Below are positions 47,000 to 58,446 of a DNA stretch of 64,000 nt, piece after piece. Below the pieces are notes generated by a model that worked only from the letters and a program-made list of their open reading frames with translations, did no database searches and was not told the DNA's origin. Numbering within the stretch: the stretch's first letter is position 1; each line of letters starts with the position of its first letter. The DNA comes from Lutraria lutraria (lineage: Eukaryota > Mollusca > Bivalvia > Venerida > Mactridae). Position numbers and translations under genes: made by a program. The stretch lies in NCBI GenBank assembly GCA_964023205.1, contig OZ026835.1:40645083-40709082 (forward strand). Direction: 5' to 3'.

Positions 47000-47515
47000 A
47001 ACTCCTTGTGCCATTTGAGCCATTGTGTCACTGGAAATCTTTGATGTCATTTTAAATCTTTGTTGTCATTAGAACTCCTTGGTGCCATTTAAGGCTTGTT
47101 GTCATTGGAAATCTTTGATGTCATTTTAAATCTTTGTTGTCATTAGAACTCCTTGGTGCCATTTAAGGCTTGTTGTCATTGGAAATCTTTGGTGTCATTG
47201 TAAGTCTTCGTTGTCATTTTAAATCTTTGGTGTCAGTGATACTCTTTGATGTCATTTTAAATCTTTGTTGTCATTAGAACTCATTGGTGCCATTTAAGGC
47301 TTGTTGTCATTGGAAATCTTTGATGTCATTTTAAATCTTTGTTGTCATTAGAACTCCTTGGTGCCATTTAAGGCTTGTTGTCATTGGAAATCTTAGGTGT
47401 CATTGGTACTCTTTGATTTCATATTAAATCTTTGTTGTCATTGGAACTCCTTGGTGCCATTTGAGCCTGTGCCATTGGAAATCTTTGGTGTCATTGAAAA
47501 AGCCTCGGTGCCATT
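47000..47515. repeat. 74-bp repeat made of TGTCATT sub-units
   Basis: Unit 'gtcattggaaatctttgatg' followed by 'tcattttaaatctttgttgt' and 'cattagaactccttggtgcc'. It recurs at 47101 and 47175 and more loosely to 47515. Each unit is itself four diverged 18-19 bp pieces. Confidence 0.8.
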
Positions 47516-48529
47516 GAAACAAGATTAGATAATAATGAAACACTTTATCATGTGGGAAACACCTTGCTAATCATTAAAAGTTTAGTTTCTTAATGATAGT
47601 AAAAAGATGTTTCAAATTATCATCATACAGAGATAATTATGAAGATCAAATAATGGTATATTTTACTTGCAGCCATGTCCTTGTCTGGTGCATCACTTAA
47701 TTGTGTATTTGTTATCAACTAACTGTGGTATTTGTATGAGGCCTGGAGGATGTGTTCATTGTGGTGAAAAATAAATCTATAATGGTTTTGTAATTGCTCT
47801 CATAGACAGTAGATAACTGCTTGATTACCTTTCCATATTTTCATTTGTGTTTTAGTTCTTGCTATTAAATCATTAACCGTCTGTTTGGGATTAAATTGAA
47901 TTATTAATTATTATTAATGCGCATTAATGATAAACTTATTAGATCCTGAAGAAATACTTGATATTGTTATATATTATCACCTGTTTAATGTATTGAAGAA
48001 CCTTTGGCATTAAAATATTGAACAACTGAAATGTAACATTCAGCATGGATTGATTAATTTCAAGGTGTTGGTATAGCAGGGCAGTAGGAACCAGTGGGCT
48101 CAGAGAGCTTAGCCCCTCCACCTGAATAATTTTGACTGTAATGGTAATTAAAGGGGGATATATTCCCCCCTGTTGGCAGCCAATCTGAAATGCTTGCTAC
48201 AGGCCTGTATTGTTATTCAATTAATGATTGTTATGTAAGAAGGACCTTTGAGGATAATGTTGAATCATAGTACCGTAAACTGTCTGGGTTATATTGACTG
48301 TTGCCAAGTACCTAGTAGGATTCTGTCTCATTTTACATGATACACCCAATTATGAGCATTGTGAAGATTTATTGAGAAAAGTCCAATTTTAATTACATAA
48401 TTATTCTCCAGTCTCGTATGTCTTGATTGTAATGAGTCATCTCCCTTTGTCTGTACCAAATAAATTTTGTTAAAATATTTAATATTTGTATCACAAGGAT
48501 CTGATTGGCCATCCTGAGTTGACCCCAAG
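47516..48529. other. Intron sequence, nothing recognised
   Basis: AT-rich unique sequence. The minus frame at 47939-48121 lacks support. Confidence 0.4.
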
Positions 48530-49260
48530 TACAGTGTTCTTAGAAACTTGACCCCTTCCCCCAAGAACATTGTTCTCTTGGAAACTTAGCTTCTTCCCCC
48601 AAGTACATTGTTCTCTTGAAGCTTGATCCCTTACCCCAAGTACATTGTTCTCTTGGAAACTTGGCCCCTTCCCCCAAGTACAATGTTGTCTTGGAAACTT
48701 GACCCCTTCCCCCAAGTACAATGTTCTCTTGGAAACTTGACCCCTTCCCCCAAGTACAATATTCTCTTGGAAATTTGACCCCTTCCCCCCAGTACATTGT
48801 TCTCTTGGAAACTTGGCCCCTTCCCCCAAGTACAATGTTGTCTTGGAAACTTGACCCCTTCCCCCAAGTACAATGTTCTCTTGGAAACTTGACCCCTTCC
48901 CCCAAGTACAATGTTCTCTTGGAAACTTGACCCCTTCCCCCAAGTACATTGTTCTCTTGGAAACTTGACCCCTTCCCCCAAGTACATTGTTCTCTTTGAA
49001 ACTTGGCCCCTTCTCCCAAGTACAATGTTCTTGGAAACTTGGCCCCTTCTCCCAAGTACATTGTTCTCTTGGAAACTTGGCCCCTTCTCCCAAGTACATT
49101 GTTCTCTTGGAAACTTGGCCCCTTCTCCCAAATACAATGTTCTCTTGGAAACTTGGCCCCTTCTCCCAAATACAATGTTCTCTTGGGAACTTGACCCCTT
49201 CCCTCAAGTACATTGTTCTCTTGGAAACCTGGCCCCTTCTCCCAAGTACATTGTTCTTAG
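48530..49260. repeat. 38-bp C-rich minisatellite, about 19 copies
   Basis: Unit 'aagtacattgttctcttgga' followed by 'aacttgaccccttccccc'. The 38-bp period is seen as AAGTA at 48676 and 48714. Frames of up to 240 codons on the minus strand and 133 on the plus are artefacts of the array. Confidence 0.95.
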
Positions 49261-49500
49261 AAACTTGCCCCCCCCAGTATAATGTTCTTGGAAACTTGCC
49301 CCCCCCCCCCCCCCAGTATAATGTTCTTGGAAACTTGCTCCCCCCCAGTATAATGTTCTTGGAAACTTGCCCCCCCCCCCCAGTATAATGTTCTTGGAAA
49401 CTTGCCCCCCCCCAGTATAATGTTCTTGAAAGCTTGCCCCCCCTCCCCCAGTATAATGTTCTTGGAAAATTGCCCCCCCCCCCAGTATAATGTTCTCAAA
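49261..49500. repeat. 33-36 bp minisatellite with long C runs, about seven copies
   Basis: 'agtataatgttcttggaaac' followed by 'ttg' and a run of 6 to 15 C. It derives from the neighbouring 38-bp unit by loss of the CTTC part. The complementary strand carries evenly spaced G runs. Confidence 0.9.
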
Positions 49501-49712
49501 GTTTTACTTTTGGTACATTCTTTATTATCTAACTTTATTAAGATTGGTTGGTACTCATTGAATATCCTGAGCTTTGTCATTCATGATGGAAGGTAAAATA
49601 TGGTCTCTTTTTTGGAGTTGTTTCTTGGAGTTGTTTCTTGTTCAGAGGCTTATAGTACACTCTATTGTCTCCTATTTGTGATAAATCAGCCTGTCTGATC
49701 AACCCGGTTGAG
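49501..49712. other. Spacer
   Basis: Contains a doubled 'gagttgtttcttg'. Nothing else. Confidence 0.4.
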
Positions 49713-49900
49713 GGGCCCAGTGTGGCGGAGTGGTTATGGTCTCTGTCTAGTAGTCACCAGCCCCTCACTGCTGTCAGTTCGACTCCCAACCAGGACATGA
49801 GGGAAGTGGTCCAGATGGCTTACTGAGGGTCCATGGGTCTATGGTGTATGTCTTTTGTTTCCTCCACTTTTTAAACTTGGATAATAACCCTGGCTGTTAA
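49713..49900 (+). repeat. tRNA-derived SINE with a class II head
   Basis: 'gtgtggcggagtggttatgg' (A box), an extra-arm-like 'cccctcactgctgtc' and a B-box-like AGTTCGACTCCC give a Ser/Leu-type tRNA layout. The tail 'aataaccctggctgttaatt' resembles that at 54300. Confidence 0.75.
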
Positions 49901-51003
49901 TTGATGTGATATTTAGTCCTCCAGAAATAAAACAAGATGTGTTTTTTAAAACACAATGCCCCCTCAGGGTGACTTTGACCCACTGACCTGAAAATGCTGT
50001 AGAAGTTGTCATGCGGAACCAACCTAAGAAGTTTGAAGATTGTAGGTGGAAGCATTTTGATTTTATAGGCATGCAAGGTTAAAGTTTGGTACAAACAAAC
50101 AGGCCTAAAACAAGATGCCAAAGAGGGCAGAAAAACAGGTGGTAAAATATTCTTAGGTTTTTCTGTGAGTCAGTGAGTTTATTAGCCTGAGATACAGTCA
50201 TATTAGGGTATTAAACCCACCATTACATAAAGCATGTTACTGCAAATTTAATATAAAACGGATAAGTTGCAATCTAAAATTGAAATCAGCGAATGAACAG
50301 TTTCATTATGAGGCATGTATCTTGTAATCAGACAATTAATGTGGAGTATGTTTGACTACACATTTTATATTTACATATTTACATGGTTTATTGTACTCCT
50401 CAATGTCTGGAATCGCCTCAAGAATAGTTCCAGTGAAGTGTTTAAGACTTTTCAATCAGATTGCATCTAAACATACATCATTTTGATCAGTAAATCTCTT
50501 GAAAATCTTATCAATAAAAAAATATTTTTAGCATCAGTAGGATTGTAAATGTTTACAGCGTAGCTTTTGTGATTAAATCGTAAGAAAATTGTAAACAACA
50601 GTCCCTCTTCATAACTGATTAAAGTTATAAATAGTAGGAAATCACCTGTGAATGAAAATGTTTTCACATTAAAAAAAAGTTTCTCCAGGTAACAGTTAAT
50701 GGTTCTTCGTGATATTATAAGGTATGGGAGAGAATGATTGGGATTTATTAATCATTAAGTATATTGCTAAAATCTGTTTTTAAGGTCCACCTTCTGTATA
50801 AAAACAGTCTTTATTCAAATATGTTCCCTACAGACAGGTTTATCTATAATGTTTGTTCTTTAATTTAGAAAAAGTTCAAAAGAAGGGGTGGGGATTTTAT
50901 GCGTCATTAAATGTATTAGTGCTCAAACCTATTTTAAAGGTCCTCCCTTTGTATGAATAATGTCTTTCATAATTCAGATATGGTTCCTACAAAAAGGTTT
51001 ATC
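49901..51003. other. Intron sequence, nothing recognised
   Basis: At 49970-50010 'ttgacccactgacctgaaaa' may belong to an old repeat. Two related pieces ('ctacagacaggtttatctat' and 'tacaaaaaggtttatctaca') lie at 50829 and 50988, suggesting a duplicated segment of about 160 bases. Confidence 0.35.
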
Positions 51004-51545
51004 TACAGTCTAAACTCGTTGTATCAAAGTTCGGGGGACTTGCCAAAATAGTTCAATATAAACAAACTTCAATATAGGAATTTCGATACCCGTGTTTCGT
51101 TTTAAAGCTAATGTCAGTGTGTCGTAATAGTAACGTATTCGTGTTTTTTGGTGTACGGGATGGTAATTGGTAATAAGAATACGGCATTTATATTGGTACA
51201 TTTTGTACTTATGATATATATTTGTTTTGCTGTGTACCGTTTTAAATAACAATTTGTATCATCAAGGAATGGTTTGTATCAGTTTAATAATCGTCAGAAT
51301 GGACACTAATATGTTCATACAGCTGTCAATAATTAAATATCCATTTTAGCTTGTATAGGTGTTTGTTTGCGGAAAAGGTGCAAACATTTCTATTTTTCCG
51401 ATGGCGACATAATTCGTTGGACATAGATGGTGACTTTTTAGTTGAAAATATTTGTTTTGGACCAAAAATCTACTTCAATATATAAAAACACCAAATAAGC
51501 GGGATTTCGATATAAGCGAGTTTGATATAATGAGTTTTGAATGTA
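51004..51545. mobile_element. 542-bp Tc1/mariner-type MITE
   Basis: TACAGTCTAAACTCGTTGTA at the left pairs imperfectly with the complement of the right end (gtttgatataatgagttttg then aatgta), bounded by TA. Subterminal 'cgatac'/'tcgatata' blocks repeat inside. No transposase found. Confidence 0.7.
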
Positions 51546-53951
51546 TAATGTTTGTTCTTTAATTAAGAATTGGTTCCAAGCAAAAACAAAAAATTTAGCT
51601 AATTACTGCCTTGTCCTTTAATGTTGTGTAATTGTGACGACTCTGAATATATTTCTCATTGAGAAGATACTGTTTTCATTAATTCTTATTTTGGCTCAAT
51701 ATGCAAGAATTTGTTCTCTTCAAATTGAAAATGATGATTATTTTTATCTCCAATAAACTCTGTGCATCATTATTTTGGGAGAATCTCCGCATTTTATGCT
51801 TTTACATAACAAAATTTGAATACAGCGAAACATTATCACATACACCAATCAAAGAAATGTCGTACTGGAAGTCTAATTGCTTTGATTTCTTATCAGAGTA
51901 AATTTGCTGGTGTTTGTTGATCATAAAATCTGGACATAAAATCATTTCTGGTCATAATTCTTCATAAATCATTGAACAGTATCTGTCTGCAAATATTAGT
52001 TGGTGGTGTATATCAGTATAACTCATGTTTTTGTGATTGAAATGCCGGTATCATCAACAAAATGTCAATCAACTCAAAGGAATGAAATGTACCGAAAAGT
52101 TGCGAAATCAAGCAGAAAGTTGTGATATCTACCAAAAAGTTGTTAAATGTTCCAGAAAGTGAAATATGTTAAAAATTGTCTGGTTCTTTGCACTGTGTAT
52201 TTTCCATACATGGAAGCAGTTTACCAAGCAGTTAGGATAAGTCTAGACAGTTAACTGTATTATTCGCTTGTGATAAATGCAATTATTGCCAAATGTTGAG
52301 ATCTTGTCTATTTGCATCATGTAAAACCATTTAGGTGGAACAAATGGTTGCAATGCCCTTTCTAAGCCACTGGAATATATTTAAATTCTCATAGATCAAA
52401 GACACCATAATGTGTTTATGTTTTATGTTTCATTTCCGAAAATTACCTTCCCTTGGCAACCAGCAATCATTTTACAACTTTGGTGATAAAAAATGAAAAA
52501 AAAAAAATTTAATGTTTGTATCAAGTAATTCTCATGACAAAATAATGTAGTTTTCACTCTATGATAAATGCCATGATATTGCATAAGTACCAAACTTAAA
52601 ATAAGCATATTCTCTTTAATATTGTGATCAATTCTTGGGAACTGTAAGATCTTGAAGATGTTTACAGTGTATTGCAAGATGTCCTTGCTGCTATTATTTT
52701 ATTGGTTAAAGCAAAAAGCTTGTAATTGATGCTGTGAATTTAGCAGATGGTTATAAATGAATCGTTTACTGTCGAGTGCTAACAGTAATGTTTGTCTGCA
52801 TACTGATGATAAATATATAGTATATAAAATATGTCTCTATAATTATTGTACCGTGCTTGCCACAACGTGTTGGTTTCTTGTGTTGGTTTTTCTGTTTCGC
52901 TAGTTTGTTGGTGAGGTATCATTATTTATCTAAGATAGGATTTTGTCTTGAATGTATGATAAAATATTTGGGAATTAATGATAAGATTTAGCATTTGGGT
53001 ACTGAGTAAACGAAAAAAAAAAACTTTAACTGTGGGAGTAGTGGGTAAGACCCCTCTGAGTAAGCTAAATGATTATTTTTTCTGGGATTTTCAAAATTGG
53101 AATGATTAAAATTTTGTGCATAAAATCAATATATGGATTTTGATTTATTCCTGTAAATAAACTAAATGAAAATACAGGTTTAATTGAATTAATTCCCTTA
53201 TTTTATTAAATATAAACAGAAAATGAATTTCTTTATTACAAATATGGAATAAAATTAATTCTCAAATTTTCTGAGGCATGTATGAAATTGTTTAAAACTT
53301 TTGTTGTTTTCAAATGTATTAAGCAAACAATCTGAATAGTCCCAATATTTATAAATAAAAAAAAAAAAAAAAATTTATAGTAACTTGTTGGAAAATAACA
53401 TTAAAATTTCTTTAAAACATGGTTTATATCAACCTGTGAGATCAAATTATCATTGTATATAGTTAATTTATGTATTTAAATCATTATTCTAATTTATTTA
53501 TTGTGGTCAAAATTTATATGAATTTATGATATATCTGTGTATATATTGGCTGATTATATACACTTTTAGAATTTCTTTGAAACAAATATTTAGTTAATAC
53601 CTTTGAAATAAATATAAATTTATTTAATTTCTGAACTAACAAAATAAAAATATAATCAATACATGCTAGACATACTGGGTAATTTTATGTTACTGAATAT
53701 TGTAAGTTATGAGTTTTGAAAGGTGTAAAAATGTGTTTTTCCATGTGATTTGATGAGATTATATGTGATAATTCCATGTGATTTTGTGTTATCATGTGTT
53801 ATATTGTGTCCTGTGATGTTTATTATAATTTTTGTTCTATATTAAAATTAAACATAGTGGTCAAAGATGTTTAACTCAAAGTGTTACATAAAAAGTTACA
53901 AACAAATTTCAAGTTTTGAGGATTATTCCTCAATCGGATTTATTGTTAAAT
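51546..53951. other. Long AT-rich intron stretch
   Basis: Nothing convincing in 2.4 kb: A/T runs near 52496 and 53356, repeated 'catgtgattt' pieces at 53740-53790, and small unsupported frames. Confidence 0.4.
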
Positions 53952-54071
53952 ATGGAAATGCTGGCTGAATCTGTCCAACAAACAAGAATGGCGGAATCTT
54001 GTCAACAAATAAAAATGTCCAGTTACGATGTGGAACGTCTTATGTACGGATTTGGTTTAGTCGAGTATTTG
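53952..54071 (+). CDS. Alternative first coding exon (40 codons), N-terminus 3
   Basis: The ATG at 53952 opens 40 codons beginning MEMLAESVQQTRMAES and ending GFGLVEYL, followed by a strong donor (TTG|GTGAGT), phase 0. The peptide is Met/Gln-rich at first, then ends in a hydrophobic stretch; a second Met (codon 13, in 'caagaatggcgg') has the better start context and could be used instead. It has no signal peptide or known domain. Phase and size match the other start exons at 604 and 23030, so it is likely a third promoter of the same gene. It may alternatively be the start of another gene. Confidence 0.5.
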
Positions 54072-54129
54072 GTGAGTACTGTTCAATAAATTGTATGGTT
54101 TCTCTGATGTTTCTGTTATAGAAATGTAA

Positions 54130-54345
54130 CGGAGGCCTCCATGGTCTCGGACGAGTAATCGCTCACCCCTCAACCCTCAATGCTGTTAAGTTCAAATCCC
54201 AACTGGAACAAGAGAGTTTTCACATGTATGAAAGCTGTCAAGCTAGCTTATGGAAGGTGGTTGGTTCAATTCAGGTTTATTCTAGGGGTCTTCATGACTA
54301 TTAATCCTGGAAAATAACCCTGGCAGTAAAACCCCAGTGAAAAAA
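54130..54345 (+). repeat. tRNA-derived SINE
   Basis: 'ggcctccatggtctcggacg' and a class II-type middle (cacccctcaaccctcaatgc), B-box-like AGTTCAAATCCC, and a tail 'ctggcagtaaaaccccagtg'. Related to the SINE at 49713. It starts about 60 bases after the exon donor at 54071. Confidence 0.7.
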
Positions 54346-54509
54346 AAAGAATCTGAAATGCTCTCTTACTAAGTGCAAAATTATATTAGGAAAAAAATTT
54401 TACCCTGGAGACCAAAAACATTGGGTAGGACCGTTTTTGGTGAGTATAAGTAGCATAACCCCAAATTAAATATTTATTAAGAAGGGCCCTATTTGTCAAA
54501 ATTGTATTA

Positions 54510-55200
54510 TTGGACTTGATTTTTATCAAAATCAAGTCCTTTGTAATCGTTGACCAAAATTTTGTCGCTGGACTCCATAACAGCTTGGTTAAAAGAATGC
54601 GGCATAAAGGAAATAGTACGCAACTAAATGGTGTGATTATATAGAAGTATCTGGAATCTTTCCCCAATTAAGTGTGTCAGATCTAAATATATTTCAAATC
54701 ATTTTATTGTAACTACATGGAAAGAGTCATGTATCTAAATAAGTGCTTGTAGGTAGATACATGAGATATTCAAATGCGTAGAATTTAAACCGCATATTCA
54801 CTGTCCAATAAAATATCTTGCCATAAAAGTAGTTCTACTTTCAGTTTTTGTTCGATAGTTCAGAAACATCTCTACGGACGTATTCATGCATTTGCAACAA
54901 TCTACCATCGATGTATGCGTTTTGTGCCTTTCTAACATTTCTTAATATTACAAAGCGAATTCTCATCTAATTGTATTTCCGTGATATTCACACCAACTAG
55001 TGTTAGTTTGGTGACGGAATCACTATTTATAGACTCACTCCCCGCAGTGGCTAGTAGCAAAGCGTAATGTTCATGTCAGGTAAACATCGAAGGTTGAATG
55101 TTTAAACTGCGGCTTACGAATAATAATTTGAGTCGCGAAATACGAACGTAAATTACTGGATACGTGCTTTTAAAAATTACAGTTTAAGAGTTCATTTTAC
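54510..55200. mobile_element. Truncated copy of the 41576-42753 element
   Basis: From TTGGACTTGATTTTTA and its fold-back partner the sequence follows the 41576 copy at roughly 90% identity by eye through 'gtgcttttaaaaattacagt', then stops. The right TIR is missing. The short frame seen in the other copy is broken here. The minus-strand TATAAATAG is kept at 55023-55031. Confidence 0.8.
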
Positions 55201-55440
55201 ATTGTAAAATAACTTAATTGGCACAATTACTTACAAACATTAAACTGTGTGTCACACAACAGTGAGCTCCCTATGATCACTTTGGGGTTGAATAGTTTGT
55301 CTGACCATATTTTGTGTCTGGGCCATAACTTGGAAGTCGCTTGGCCAATTGTAAAATAACTTGGCACAATTACTCACCACCTTCAGATATATTTCCCAGG
55401 TCATGTCACCAATGCCTAACTCATAGTCTAGAGTACAGCT
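55201..55440. repeat. Probable partial pearl-like module
   Basis: 'ttgtaaaataacttggcaca' and 'attactcaccaccttcag' echo 'aacttaattggcacaattac' about 130 bases earlier, giving a partial tandem module with 'gggccataacttggaagtcg'. Ends are not visible. Confidence 0.4.
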
Positions 55441-56364
55441 GAAGTGAGGGAGACATGTTTTCATTCCAAAAACAAACACCTAGTTGATTGAAATTCACCA
55501 TTTTATTAGTAAACAACCATCTACTGGTAGTTCTTTTGCCTTTTGTCCTCTTCACCAGTTTGAATTCATAAGAAACATTTTGCATGATTTGCAATTGATT
55601 CGTTGACATCTTTGAATATTTTGTTCTATTCGTTTTTTAAACAGAACTCACTGTGTGTTAAAGAAATTGAAACGTCCTTTAGAAAGTGTATGATATTGGT
55701 TTGGGTGTTTATCCATCAACTCTAATAATTAGTCTCTTGGTACTTCAAAAATTTGCTATGTTTTGAGCTGTGAATTCCAGTAGTCACTTAGTAACCAACC
55801 CTCACTACTGTGTTGGTTCTATCAGATACAAGCCTGGAGTCTTCATCCATTGTAAAAGCTGGAAAATTGGCTTTGGCTATTGAACTCCAGATATTAAACC
55901 CCAGTAAAAAAAGCGTGAATACCAAAAACTTCCATATCCTTATCAAGATTGTGGTCATCCTCAGCTTTGTAAAAGTTTTTCGCCAAAATTTCGAATTTTG
56001 AGAGAATCAGCTCTACTAAAAATTCTTGTTTTATGATTACATTTTCAGCTTCAAGTATTGTCAATCTTTATTCATATGGGATTGTAATAAATAGAGATCT
56101 TGTTGTATTAATACTGGTTCTTGTCTTTAAATCCTCATTTTGCAATCTTCAAAATTATGCAAGCTGAACACTTCCCAAGTCATCAAAGAATTACTCTGGT
56201 TTCTGTTATAACCATTAACAGTGCTTGTGAATTCAGTTTACTTCTTGTCTGATTTCACTGTTAGTTCTAGATTATAGATGTCATGACAATGATATACCAC
56301 TGTTTCCTTATCCAAAATACATTGATATGTTTCTCATCATCCATTAGATTAAAGAAGCTGTCCA
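55441..56364. other. Intron sequence, nothing recognised
   Basis: AT-rich. 'aaccccagtaaaaaaagcgtg' near 55895 may be a SINE tail. Confidence 0.35.
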
Positions 56365-56450
56365 CCCCTCATTCTTCATGAACTATTCATGAGGTATGCA
56401 AGAACAGTTCAAGAAAAAATAATGTTTTCATGAATTCTTTTCTTTTTGAA
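56365..56450 (-). repeat. Solo copy of the TTCATGAA-type dispersed element
   Basis: Minus strand: 'ttcttgaactgttcttgcat' then 'acctcatgaatagttcatga' with 'ccccttcaaaaagaaaagaa' upstream. It retains more flank than the other copies and helps define the element. Confidence 0.6.
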
Positions 56451-56640
56451 GGGGCAGCGTCCTAACAAAGTTTGGGGGTTCTACCAAGGATTACGCCTTT
56501 GTTTTACTCCACCGTTACAACTGTTGTATTTATGATATTTTGTATTCATAAATTACTTTATCTTATAATTTTTTTCTAAATGATTTCAATGATTATAATT
56601 GTTGATTTTGCAATCATGACTTAAATTTTTAATCTCTTTT

Positions 56641-57092
56641 TTTAGCTCGTGTGTAGCATTTTCTAGTGGACCTCTACCAAGTTTGTTCAAATTATGGCCC
56701 TGGGGTGAAAATTGGCCCTGTCCCAGGGGACACTTGATTTTACATAGGATCATATATGAAAATCTTCTCCAAAGGTGCAAGGCTTAGAACATTTATATTT
56801 GGTATGTAGCATTGTGTAGAGCACCGATACTATTAGTTTGTTCAAATCAATGCCATAGGGTCAAAATTGGCTCTGCCTCGGATGTCACTTGATTTTACAA
56901 TTAGGCTTTAATGTTGGGAAAAATTGAAAAATCTTTTTTTCAATAAAGCAATGTGTTGATGAATTATCTACCCTAATTTTTATTTTTCTAAAATGATTTT
57001 CTATGGTTTGGCAGTGTTCTGCTCTTCAAAGATGAGAGTAGCTACTTTTTTATCTGGTGAGTGGTTTATAGGGCCATTATGGCCCTCTTGTT
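56641..57092 (+). mobile_element. Family C pearl/HINE-like element, deleted copy
   Basis: 'tttagctcgtgtgtagcatt' joins the family start to the inside of a module; one and a half modules remain and the 3' end (ggtgagtggtttatagggcc, hairpin, CTCTTGTTA) is intact. Confidence 0.7.
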
Positions 57093-57852
57093 ATAATATC
57101 TGTTAAATTTTAGCAGGCTCAAAATATGTAAAACCCCCCCAAAAAATTTGATATGGTATTGAAATATATTTCCAGTTTTGATATCTTATTACTGTGATAA
57201 TGTTTTTATCTAGACTTCCCACTCTGCTATTATCTATACAAACAAGATGTCTCATATATTGTTATAAAAAATGTTGATTGGAATGATAGATTTTTCATGT
57301 GCAATCAGTTTTATGAGAATGTACTGTTATTTTGCATTAAAGGTATCTATTTTTGAGTAAGTGTTGCATCCCGTCTACAAGGTAAATTAAATTGATATTA
57401 GAACTTTAATCTTTTAGAGACATCATGGATATTACATAGTTGGTTATTTTAACCACAGGCTACCGGCATGTGATAACAGCAAAATAAAGTTTCAAAAAAA
57501 AAAAAAAAAATTTCACCTTATATATATTATAGAGTAAAGGTATAGAACTCATGGGCTCAGAAATCACAGCGGTCATGTTCATCAAGGTCCTGTTGTAACA
57601 ATTCTGAACCGATTCTTAAAAGCCTGGTCTTATTCGACGCAGAAATAATTTCTCTTTAACACCATCCACTCTTATATCCATACATTGCTCTGAACTGGAG
57701 CAATAAGCCCTTCAACTTACAAAAAGTACCACTAGGCATCGATGTGACCTAAGTTTCTTTTCATTAGCTACAGAGTAAATTTCTTTATTCCTTCGGAATT
57801 TCATATCCACTCCGGTGTAAATCGAAAGAAAATCAAATTTGTAATCACTCAC
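57093..57852. other. Sequence around a weak minus-strand gene signal
   Basis: A run of A near 57497 and unique sequence. The stretch 57560-57900 has a more balanced composition than its surroundings. Confidence 0.3.
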
Positions 57853-57915
57853 CGTCGACGAATCATTCCATTGATGGGTACCTAAGGCATTACGATTCAT
57901 TATTTGACGATTCAA
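57853..57915 (-). CDS. Possible short minus-strand first exon (21 codons)
   Basis: From an ATG at 57915 the minus strand reads MNRQIMNRNALGTHQWNDS then ST and meets GTGAGT, phase 0. Ser/Thr/Asn-rich, no known motif. It rests only on the ATG and donor; a chance match is quite possible. It would run opposite to the other exons. Confidence 0.2.
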
Positions 57916-58446
57916 ACTCTCTTTGGCAAAATGACTGTTAAGGTCTGACCCGCGTAATAGGCACTAATCAGAAATAAGAAAAATGTTTTACATATCTCTA
58001 GTACATTGTATGAGAAACTCCTCTGTGAAATATAAAAAGATTTCACCGTCAAATAATCGAGATATGACTAATTTGTCTGACATACCCTCTGAACTAGAAA
58101 TGCAATGTTCCGAAAAATGACTGACACCATCAAAACTATCAATTTTTTATTCATTATCATTTAAAATATACTTTTCAAGTTACTTATCATTAACTGACAC
58201 ATAATACTACAAAAATATAATGTTTAAATGATTTTAAAAAGCTTATAGTAAAAGATAGATATACTATTCATATTTGCCATTTCACGGCAAAATGTCGTAT
58301 TTCACAAGATTTTAGATATGACACAAACTTCTAAACCAAACACTGAAAGAAGGAAAGGAGGTAGAGACTTGAAATCTTCTTTAAAATTGTCTATATTATA
58401 CTGGTTTTAACATATAGAAGTATAAAACACATTGACCATTTCATTT
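57916..58446. other. Spacer, nothing recognised
   Basis: AT-rich unique sequence. Confidence 0.4.

Noticed and set aside
48491..49213. A 240-codon minus-strand frame with LGEGAKFPRE-type repeats
   Set aside because: It is a by-product of the 38-bp minisatellite; three overlapping frames on the same strand look alike.
604..54071. Naming the gene as a spectraplakin or plectin
   Set aside because: Only the multiple-start-exon layout is similar; none of the peptides contains a recognisable actin-binding or plakin motif.
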